Assembly: GCA_026874595.1 (NCBI GenBank)
Contig: CM049316.1
Location: 12,018,839-12,082,838 of the forward strand
Source: Sipunculus nudus
Taxonomy: Eukaryota > Annelida > Sipuncula > Golfingiida > Sipunculidae
DNA length: 64,000 nucleotides
Direction: 5' to 3'
A program made the translations under genes and the position numbers. The notes under the pieces were generated by a model that had not been told where the DNA came from, ran no database searches, and saw only the letters and a list, made by a program, of their open reading frames with translations. Shown one piece after another: positions 13,670 to 25,600 of this stretch. Each line of letters begins with the position of its first letter. Position 1 is the stretch's first letter.

Positions 13670-16600
13670 CAGATGTATATTTAAATCTAAAAGTTTTTTC
13701 ATAAAGATAAAAAATCTCTCTGATTTTTAGTAATTTCTCTTGTGATTTTTTAAGTGGAAACAGAGTTGGTCCTAAGAATATTTTTTTTATATTTACCTGT
13801 ACAAAGCATATATGATGCCTGGAGCAATAAAGTAAAACTGCATGTCATTGGCCAAGTACCAGGTCCAGCCTATACACTGTAAAAACAAATATAAAAATAT
13901 ACAGCAAAGTCACTGTATATCAAAGTCATTTTCTGAACTTTTAAGTGTTGTGCAGTAACCTACTTTTCAGTATTTTTAGAAACTTTTAAACTGTCAATGA
14001 GAGCCGAGGACAAACACTGAGGATATTAAACATACTGGTCCACAAGTAGGCCTCTAGAGAGGACCCTTAGAATCAATTCAATTATTGATTCTTTACCTTC
14101 AATTCAATTCTTGATTGAATTCTTACGTAAGTAGTAAATTTCAGACTTTAAAAAAAAAGTAACTTTACCAAAACAGATGTTGGTAAATTTAAGAAAATAA
14201 AAGAAATAATAATTGAAATGAATCAATTCCAAAGTAAATAACTGTTACAATTTAGTCAACGGCTTGTAATTCAATGCATCGAATCTTTGATGCGTCGTTA
14301 CACCCTGTCCACCAGAACTGAATGTATTTGAGTTGTCTAACCATGACACACATGTAGTGGGTATCACCAAATGTTTAGGTGTGGGGTTAGATGTATGTTA
14401 TTACTAACATAGGGGTGCGGGGGTTCACATTTACCTGGTTATGAGGGCTGACTGGGTAGAAGTTGAGGATATATAACAGGTTGGTCCACCAGTACTGTTC
14501 GCACGTGGGTTGTCTGACCATGCGGTACCACAGAGGGCCGGATCCTAATGATGGCAGCAGGAAGGTCCAGATCAGTATGATGAACCCCATGGTGGGAGTC
14601 AGTCTGAAAATAAACATACCGGTAACATAGTTCGTAAATCCCTGCTTCTGCTTCCACTTCAGATTCTATATGTACATCCAAAAAGCCTGTCTGGTTACAG
14701 CAAGTCTTTTCACCAGTTAACACAGCATATAGAGACACATACTGTAGCTGAGTGATAAAATTATGGTGACAAGTATAAGGCCAAGGTACAGCTCTGTTTA
14801 AATCACACCTGAATGTCACAGAGGTTTTTTCACACTTGTGTGAAAATTTCAACATACATATGCTGTGCCCTTTTCAAATATGTATTTAAACTGTGTATCT
14901 GTTTTTCATGGATATTTTTTTTCTGTTTCTAAAACTTTCATAATACTTATTTTTATGGAATTTTTCTGATATGAAGTGACCATGTTCACTGTAATTCTAT
15001 TAACTGCTTATTGCATTTGTTAGGAATCCCATATGAATTTTTTGTTCTTACCTGAGGTAACGATGTATGTAATACCTGGCTACAGGAAATTTGCCATTGT
15101 TTTCATGAAGATGATGAAATAATAAGTAGGCTACAAGGAACCCACTGAAAAGGAAACATAAAATCATGTTAGCATCTACACTAAGCTGAATAAAGTGACA
15201 CCTTGAATTTTTGGTAAACTCAAGACTTTTTAATTTCTAGTATATTATTACTACTGTTTTAATTATGTCATTATCAACACATCATTTATGTATCTATTCA
15301 TGTCTTTTTGTGTGTCTGAATGACATACAAGTAACATGGCAAATTGGTTTCATAAAACCCAGTGAGTTTATTTGTTGGTCTCTGTATATAGAATGGATCC
15401 CAAGAGATGAACTTGCATATTTAATGCAGGTGGCTAGGGAATAATGTAAGACACACCAGCATACTGCAAGTTTTTTAGCCTATTAAACAAATAATGTCTA
15501 GACAGTTAAAAGAATATTGCAGTTAAAGTGACTGCTACAGAATTATGATCATATGAATAACAATAATTATTATTACTGGTTAATATTTATTTGATACAGG
15601 CAAGTGTTAATTAACATAGGTAAGACTGGTGTATCACCTGAGGAAGAAGAAGGTATCCACAGAGAAGTAAGTGTTGGCAATGGGCTGCCAGCTGACTGTC
15701 TTGGATATGTCAACCACAGCCTGGGGATTTTCTACAACAGAATCAGCATATATTGCAGCCATACTTCTAATTTTGATCAGATCAAGCAACTATGAAAAGA
15801 AAAAAGTGAAAATATTAACTCTAGTAAGAGCACCCAAGGAATGCATTATATGCCCATCGTAAGTCTCGTGACCTTTGATAAACACTCATAGTGAGTTTCA
15901 TGAAATTCTGTTAAACTCTTAATAATCTTTCACATCAACACCAAAGGTTAGGGGTGTACAAATCTCACAACATACAGCTGGTTCAATGGATGCTGCCTAT
16001 ACCAAAATAAAACCTGTCTATGAGAATGGCATATAAAACTAGACATTTCTTGGCACCTGCGTGCCAGAGTATCCCCAGACATTGTACGCCCCCCCCCTTC
16101 AAGAATAGGCCCCAATTTTTAGCAGCATATACTGACACTTGGCAAGCAATTATTGTTTCTTTCATCTATCAATCCACAATCTTTTTGAAGATGTTGGTCC
16201 TGTTACCTTGACCTTTTGGCACATCACAAGGCTATCCAAGATCTTCTGTCACCTTGATTTTGGGACCAATCCATGCAAACGATCTTGAGATATTTAAGCA
16301 TTTGTGTAATTTTCAGCAGAAATGGACCTATTCAAGGTCAAGATCACTCTCTTAGCCTACTGTGACCTTGACCTTTGACCTCATGACCCCAAAATCAAAT
16401 CATTGCTTTTCCAATGGGACATATACAGGTCAAGTTTGAAATCCATACATCAATAAAAGCAGGAATTATCATCCAGAAACTAATTTTTGGACAGATGGCT
16501 GGTGTGACCTTCACCTTTGACCTTGTGACCTCAAAATTGATAGGGGTCTTTCACTCTTGGCAGGTAAACTATATGTGCTAGATGAAAGACCTGGGATGAA

Positions 16601-19600
16601 TTGTTTGGCTGAAAATGCATCCACAATTGTTTAAAGATGTGTCCTGTGACCTTGACCTTTGACCTCATGACCCCAAAATCAATTCAGGTCTTGCTTTTCC
16701 AATGGGTCATATACAAGTCAAGTTTGAAATCCATACATCAATAAAAGCAGGAATTATCATCCAGAAACTAAGTTTTGAACAGATGGTTCCTGTGACCTTC
16801 ATCTTTGACATAGTGACCTCAAATTAATAGGGGTCTTTCTCTAAGGGCAGATAAATATATATGTGTAAGATGAAAGGTCTGAGATAAAATGTTTGGCTGA
16901 AAATGCATCCACAATCATTTTAAAGATGTGTCCTGTGACCTTGACCTTTGACCTCATGACCCAAAAATCAATTGGAGTCTTGCTTTTTCAATGGGACATA
17001 TATAAGTTGAGTTTGAAATCAATACATCTAAAAAAGCAGGAATTATCATCCAGAAAAATAATTTTTGACAAATAGCTCCTGTGGCCTTGACCTTTGACCT
17101 TGTGACCCCAAAACTGATATGGATCATCCACTATTGGCAAGTGAGCTATATATTCAAGATGGAAGACCTGGGATAAAAGTTTGGCTTAAAATGCATCCAC
17201 AGTATCTTTTAAGATTCAAGTCCAGTGACCTTGATCTTTGACCTCATGACCCTAGAACCTATAGGGTTCTTACTTTAGTGGTTGGCCATACATAAGTCAT
17301 GTTTGAAATCCATATGGCTATCAACACTGGAGATACGATAAGAGGTGTGTGATTTTCACCAAATATGGACACATTAAAGGTCAAGGCCACCCTCATGGTA
17401 AAGGTCATGACACAAATGTAAATAGACCTCATCCCATAACCCATTTCTCTACATGTGCATAATATGAAAGAAATCTGTCCATTAGTTTTTGACTTATAAT
17501 GCTTTCAGTACTGTCAAGTGGTAATTATGGGGGTATTAAAAGGCGTAAAAACAAGAAAAGGATAATAGGTGGTGTGACCAGTTTCCCGTATATCACAAGG
17601 CTATCCAAGATCTTCGGTCACCTTGATTTTTGGACCAGTCCATGCAAGCTTACTTGAGATATTTAAGAATTTGTGTTATTTTCAGCAAATATGGACCTAT
17701 TCAAGGTCAAGGTCACTCTCCTAGCATAGGTCATGACCCCATATTAAATAGGCTTTGTCCCCTTACCTATATCTATACAAATGTAAAGTTTGAAAAAGAT
17801 CAGTGAAATATTTTTTGAGTTATCCCGCTCACAGGGTTTTTCTGCGGCGGCGGCAGCAGGACCATCGTGAAACCATAGTATCCCGACTTTGTCTAGGGAT
17901 ACAATAATATTATACCTAGTGTACCTAATTCAATAGTGTCCATAATTTTTTAATATGAACTAAATGATACATGTACTACATGAACTATGACTTCCTGCTA
18001 GTTTTAAAGTAATTATTAATAAAAAAAAACAAATTAAACAGTTTCAATAAACCATTCCTTTCAGAGATAAATATACCAAGGAATTTTTGAGACCATATAC
18101 TACCTGTGTCAATAGTTATGATCTAAGGATGACCGAGTACTACCCACCCCTGTTCAGAACATAGCCAGGTTATCTGTAACACGTGTAGAGAAGGTAGCGA
18201 GGTATTGTGTAAGCCAGGATTACCATCTACTTACCTATAACACCTGAAGAGATGGTAGACAGGTATGTGTGAGCCAGGATTATCATCTACTTACCTATTA
18301 CAACTGTAGAGAATGTAGCCAGGCATGTATGAGCCAGGATTATCATCTACTTAAATATAACAATTGCAGAGAAGGTCCTTCACGGTAGCTAGGTATGTGT
18401 GAGCCAGGATTATCATCTACTTACCTATAACACCTGAAGAGATGGTAGACAGGTATGTGTGAGCCAGGATTATCATCTACTTACCTATTACAACTGTAGA
18501 GAATGTAGCCAGGCATGTATGAGCCAGGATTATCATCTACTTACCTATTACAACTGTAGAGAATGTAGCCCGGCATGTATGAGCCAGGATTATCATCTAC
18601 TCAAATATAACAATTGCAGAGAAGGTCCTTCACGGTAGCTAGGTATGTGTGAGCCAGGATTATCGTCTACCTACCTATAACAACTGTAGAGAATGTAGAC
18701 ATGTATGTATTAGCCAGGATTATCATCTACTTACCTATAACACCTGTTGAGAAGGTAGCTAGGTATGTGTGAGCCAGAATTATCATCTACTTACCTATAA
18801 CACCTGTATTGAAGAAAGCCAAGTATGTATGAGCCAGGATTATCATCTACTTACCTATAACACCTATAGAGAAGGTAGCCAGGTATGAATGATACAGGAT
18901 TATTATCAACTTACCTATAACACCTGTAGCGAAGTAGCCAGGTATGTGTGAGCCAGGATTATCATCTACTTACCTATAACACCTATAGAGAAGGTAGCCA
19001 GGTATGAATGATACAGGATTATTATCAACTTACCTATAACACCTGTAGAGAGGTAGCCAGGTATGTGTGAGCCAGGATTATCATCTACTTACCTATAACA
19101 CCTATAGAGAAGGTAGCCAGGTATGAATGATACAGGATTATTATCAACTTACCTATAACACCTGTAGAGAAGGTAGCCAGGTATGTGTGAGCCAGGATTA
19201 TCATCTACTTACCTATAACACCTATAGAGAAGGTAGCCAGGTATGAATGATACAGGATTATTATCAACTTACCTATAACACCTGTAGAGAAGGTAGCCAG
19301 GTATGTGTGAGCCAGGATTATCATCTACTTACCTATTACACCTGTGGAGAAGGTAGCCAGGTATGAATGATACAGGATTATTATCAACTTACCTATAACA
19401 CCTGTAGAGAAGTAGCCAGGTATGTGTGAGCCAGGATTATCATCTACTTACCTATTACACCTGTGGAGAAGGTAGCCAGGTGTGAATGATACAGGATTAT
19501 TATCAACTTACCTATAACACCTGTAGAGAAGTAGCCAGGTATGTGTGAGCCAGGATTATCATCTACTTACCTATAACTCCTGTAGAGAAGGTAGCCAGGT

Positions 19601-22600
19601 ATGTATGACCCAATATTATCCACCACATTGTGATGACCCGTACACCATCCAGACATCCCACATGCTTCTGCTTGCGTTGGTCTTCTATGCGCAGTAATTT
19701 TTCCAAATTGCTCTTTATTGAGAAACATGCTGCAGCAAATCCCATGAACCCTGAAAGAAAATTTCAGATTAAATGTATGTGTGATCATACTTGTTTGTTC
19801 AACAAATATTTATGCATGCAACATTTTATTATTTAAACCTGCTTTTATAGTTAGAAAACTTTCAATTAATGACATTAATGGGAGAGAAAAAAAAGAAAAC
19901 AAAAACAGATAATGTACAATTTAAAAAAAAACACAAAACAGCTCTGGAGTTACAGCAAAGAAGACTCTTCTTTCATTTTAAACTGTTGTAAGCTTAAAGG
20001 CTTTTATTCTTTTAGTGCACGGAATAGGTCTAGCAGTTATGCACAAAATCTAAGTTATCTTTACTGACATTAATATGTATCATCAATTCATATGGAAAAT
20101 CTCATATATATTGGGTACTTTATTTGCAGATCCTGTCTCAGTTTATACTGTGGTTGACATCTTAATTGTGTTGGCTTCAAATGTGTGATGCTAGCAGCTG
20201 CTGAATGATGGAGATATTGAAACTACACAGTTATGATTGCTTACCAGCTTGGTATGTATGATATTTTAGTAAAAATTTTTGAAACTACCATTACTTGTAG
20301 GTGGTGATTGCTTTGATCAGTATACTAATAATTATGATCATATTCACTACAAAGTTAAAGGGGAACAGAACTTCAATATAGGTTTGATTCATGGACTGTG
20401 CAATAGAATTTGTTTCAGAAGTGTTTAACTTTATTTCAAACCCCCTTAATGCCAACATTTGGGCTCAATTTGGTTGACCAAATCAATATCTTCTCGGGGA
20501 ATGTGTGCACCCATCTGTTGCCTTAGTGGGTCTGGCAGTCCTTTGGTTTGGGGTCACTTTCAGGTCGATTTTTTCTTTGTCTGGGGGTACAATAAAGGGA
20601 CTGATACAATTTTAAATATATATTGATGACTGATAAGGAAACCCTGTGAGACTGAAAAAATGGAAAATCATGAAAATACAGCCCTGCTAATATAAAGGCA
20701 ATCACAGTATATGACAAGCAGCCAGTGAAGCAGACAGGAGGAACCTTACCTGGTTCATTCCCAAGAGCCTTTCTGAGGATCTCTCTGTCTGGTGGCTTAT
20801 CCCACGCTTCCCCACCAACAGAGGGCGTAAGTGGTGCCTGGTCACTGGTCCTCTGGTCCTGACTGATCAGGTGAGGTCCTTGGTTGTCAAGACGATGGAC
20901 TAGTTTTGTCTGCTGCTGTTGCTGGTACTTGAGGTATATATCCAGCACAGTAGAGACCACGCATACTGCAAGCAGGCCCACAGTCAACCATCTAAAATTA
21001 TATACACATCCAACATGTATTTTTTGCATTCTGGTCTCAACCACTTCACCAAAGTCAATATATTGACATTCCTTATGATATAATACCTGTGCCAGTATGA
21101 TATATCTGTGACCAAAGCACAGACAGTAAATAATCTGACCCATGTTTGTTTTATATTCATTTGAGTGAAACTGTACATTTTCAGGAAATGTTTCATCAAG
21201 GTAACAATATGTACTGGATTTTGGTTGACATATTGTTATAGTCCAAAAGCAATCCCAATTCAGCTGCTTGTATAGGCAATCATAATATTGTACCAGATAT
21301 TTATAAAATAATTCATATTCAGGCAATTTAACATCCAGGCCAAACTTATTTTTGATTTTTATTCATGAAAGAAACTTTGTTATGATGGGAGGCCTTGGTT
21401 AAGTACAGAGAGCCTGTACTTATGTACAAGTATTCTTTGTATAAAAAAATCAAATACGATGGAAAACAGGCACACATATGATGGATAGACAGACAGACAG
21501 ACATGGCCAAATAAAAGAACCCAATTCCAGAATGAGGGGAAAAATTAGCCTAAAATATCTTAAAAGATTAAAATAAATATCTAGTTTTTTATGTAGTGAC
21601 TTACAGGGTAGCATAAAAACCAGTTGAAACTGGGGCTGCAACTGCACTGTGTACTTCAGCTTTCTTGATCTGTATCCATGGTAACTCAAGAGTTTCTACA
21701 AACAATGACAAATAACAGCATAGATACAAAGACGTGGTGTTTTCACACCTGTTTAAATTTATCAAACAGACTATCAAATAATTAAGTAGCATTGTTTCAT
21801 AGAAAAGCTTCTATTTGCTTATGGTTATATAATTCGAGATCAACATGCATTGCAAATATCAAGCAATCCATGCATTTATTATCAAGATACTGACGCTTTT
21901 GTATGAACATTTATTCAAAATAGACCAATATCTGGTAGAATTTTAAAACATTAATTAATGTTTCTGAAGAACTAGAGGGGCAGGTTATGTTGAATCATTG
22001 CATGCTGACAAAGATATGTGTGTAAATGAAGTAAATTATTTCACTTTTGCGATCCCATGGTAAATTTATGTGAAAGAGCTTTAAAAACTTCCTTAAAATG
22101 GTTCTTTGTGGTGATATAAGCTATGTTTTACATTACATATCTCAGAATACAGGTCACTTTGATCTAATTTGGGGTTTCAAAGGAGATTTCACCAGGACCT
22201 GGCTGGATTTAAGCATGCACTTGACAGGGCAGTTACAATTTGTGTCTGCCTTATGGATGACTAGACACACCAACTGTCAGCAAGACAACAGACAAAGATC
22301 CATCGCAATAGCTAAGTAAGTCTGATAGTCAGCTAAGCTTAAAATGGACAGATAAAGCATAGCTTGACCTATGACTCAATGATTACCTTGAAGGATGAAG
22401 TGTAACAGACATCTGTGCATAAATATTCATGCACTCAGCTCATTTAACTTGAGTAACTCTGATCATGTAAGAGGTGTATAACAGGTTAATTACCTATACA
22501 ACACAGAGCTTTACACTACTCTTTAAATTGGTAATATTAGACCATTATATATCAAAGAATTCATTCAAAATACACACATATCATAGTGTAATCTATGCAT

Positions 22601-25600
22601 ATCATACAGTATAATCTGTGAATATAGCAACTATCATTAAACTTGGTGCACATTGGGTTGAAACATCTGTGCATATAAGTACAATCACCTGTGAAATCAA
22701 AACATGGCATATCAGTGTCATATTTATCACATACTGAATACAGGCTACAATGAAGTGAAATTACTAAAGGATGACTTATTAAACTAAATAACTCACATAA
22801 ACTAGGGCTGAAATGAGCACCAAATTTTGGATGTGACCACTTGATAGGCACTTATTCTGACTCAAATATCCACTGACCATGGCAAAACTTAAAAGATATA
22901 AATTGATCAACATCTGTTTACCAATGCCAATATGTATAAATTTATCTGTTGGCTTAAATTTCTCCAAATGAAGGAAAAGACATAAAAAGTGTAAATCCAC
23001 TCCACAGAAAATAAATCATAGACCAAGTAACCTTTGAAATAAGCTATATATTATATATAACCCACATTCAATAATTGTGCTGTAAAATTAAGATATGAAG
23101 GTACACACACAAGAACTGACAATCCTATTTCACAAGTACTTTAATCAAATTTTGTTGTTTGGTATTACCTGAACTCAGGCACTCAAACACTCCTTTCAGC
23201 CAAAGTACATACAAGTGACCATTTCCCACAGCAATGGGAGAATTCAACATTTGCCAGGGCTGAACATTAGCATTTACTAAGCATGCAGAGAATACTTATC
23301 TACCATTGAATATGTCTGCAGCATGTTCAGTGATTGTGGTTTCATTACAACTTGACACCCCACACAGGCCCCATACGAGGTGAACATCTGTCTGAAATAC
23401 AAAAAGGTAAAAGGTTATTTTACATACAAACTCACCATTGCTCATTCAGACATTGGAGTCTGTCGAGAGTGACAAGTTGGTCATGCTGGAACTATACTTG
23501 AATATTTTTGTAAAAAAAAAAATTTTTACAAATACAAATAATGACTCACTCTTACAAATTAAACATAAATAAAAACACACAATTTTGTTGAATTTAAAAA
23601 TTCACTATACAATTTTTTAATGAAGATCTCCTTGTCATTAGTGTAAGATTAATATCATTTTGGGTAAATTTAAAGAAGAGGCTAGTGAGACCTGCAGAGG
23701 TCAGTTACATGGAGTCAACTGTATTAATATCTACCTGGTTTTGTGATATGGAATCCACTTTATTGACTTTTACCTGGCTTTGGGACATGGAATGTCAGAG
23801 TCTGCTTTATTAATTTTTACCTGGGTTTGAGATACAGGTCCACTATGCACTTTTACCTTGTTTTAAGATATGGAGTAAACTGCATTGATTTTTATCTGGT
23901 TTTGAGATGTGTAGTCCACTGTATTGATTTTTACATGGTTTTGAGATATGTAGTCTACTGTATTGAATTTTTACCTGGTTTTGAGATATGGAGACCATCA
24001 AATTAACTTTTACCTGGTTTTGAGATATGGAGTCCACTGTATTAACTTTTATCTGGTTTGAGATATGCAGTCCACTGAATTAACTTTTACCTGGCTTTTA
24101 GATATGTAGTCCACTGTTACTGACTTTTACCTGGTTTTGAGATATGAGGTAAACTCTACTGACTTTTACCTGGTTTTGAGATATGAGGTAATCTCTTCTG
24201 CCTTTTACCTGGTTCTGAGATAAGTATCCCTGAGTGACAGCTGTGGTCTCAAGCAGGAAATACAGAGCATCAGGCAGGCTATGACACTGGTCAAACGCTC
24301 CCAGCCAAGCTAGGTTTCCTGTGAGCAGCCCTGAAGTAGGCTTACCTGTCGCATCTAAGTCTGAAACAGCAATATACATGCACTTAGTCCAGTTACGAAT
24401 TACTTTAAATTGACAATCATCTACAAGCAGATGATAACTTCGTTGGATACATAAAAGCCCCATTCTTAAGTCAGTCTGATATAAATGACTGAGAGATTTC
24501 TGTCCCCCTATTTCCTAGCTATAACCAGTTTCTGTTTACTGCTAATGAAATAAAGATTGAGAAAATGCATCCTTATTGTCAGGGCCTTGGCAAGGTGTCT
24601 CAATATGGAGGATATCTTAAACCAAATGGAAACCAATATATCTTTGTGGCTACAAGCCCAGCAACCTAACAGTTATAGTAACTAGCATATAACCCATTCT
24701 GGCATTTGGACAATATACAACAAGTGATTTCACATGATTTTGTCAGGGACAATTTCAATGGGCTGAGTTCACCTGCTGGACTAGTGTAGTTTCTGACAGG
24801 TCCTTTCCAAAATTTCCCCCAAAAAATATCGAATTCCTCAGGATTAATGGGGAAATATTACTCAGGAACACCCTCCCCTCTTAGGACACATTTGGCATCT
24901 TTTACTTCATAGATCAAAAATGACATTTGCAAGGTGTGGTCACCTGGAGGCTTCATGACAACAATTAAGTGTCACCATCAATTATAATATAAAGGTAAAG
25001 CATGTTTCACAACAGCATATTAATTAAAACTCAATCAACTGCTGCGTTTTTACAGCTTATTTTTTAGCATGGATCTGGGCCTCAGTAGGGACAGCAGAAA
25101 TTTCCATTTGTCACGATGGAAAGGGAAGCTCTTGTAAGAAAAACATATTATAAAGTCCTGTGACTTTGTTTAAAGTTCTGTATTTTTCCAACTGCCACTC
25201 TTGCTCATACAAGTCTGTGGCACTTGTGGCAATCAGCCACAACAGATGAATTTGGCAACTTAGATAACCATTTTTATTCTTCAGTAGCATCCAATAGGTA
25301 ATATAAAAATATCCATACATAAGAAGTTTCCTCAGTGCAGAGTGGCCAAAAGGAATCCCCCACACATAATTATACCCTGGCTTTTGTTCTCTCTCATTGG
25401 AATATAACCAATAACATCACCCCATTCACTCCATTGGTCAGACATGTAAGGGAACTCCACCCCCTATACTGGCCAATGAAATGAAGGGAGAGTTTGCTGA
25501 TTTTACCCTGACATATACAAGGTCTACATACAGTGTAGGATAACCTGATATCATCTATCTGTGTGTGCTCCTAGCTGACTAAACATCATGGACCCCCCCC

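Larger units (their letters stand above)
11495..15637 (-). other. Introns 7-13 of NRF-6-like gene
   Basis: Seven introns of about 370-580 bases, namely 15145-15637, 14604-15051, 13877-14434, 13377-13796, 12866-13247, 12159-12738 and 11495-11971. They are A+T-rich with no recognisable element apart from the (TA)n tract in intron 10. Their boundaries are described with each exon. Confidence 0.6.

Noticed and set aside
15732-15792. Upstream acceptor (CATAG) for exon 7
   Set aside because: It would place an in-frame TGA three codons after the exon 6 junction. The acceptor at 15732-15733 keeps the frame and the conserved motif.
18125-19560. Regular repeat-spacer look resembling a CRISPR array
   Set aside because: The units are direct tandem copies with no unique spacers, lie inside a eukaryotic intron, and match the end of the adjacent exon.
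20523-21326. A 267-codon minus-strand frame read as a single exon
   Set aside because: Only 20750-20991 is coding. The frame continues by chance through introns on both sides; the acceptor TTTTAG and donor GTAAGG bound the exon and give the right phase.
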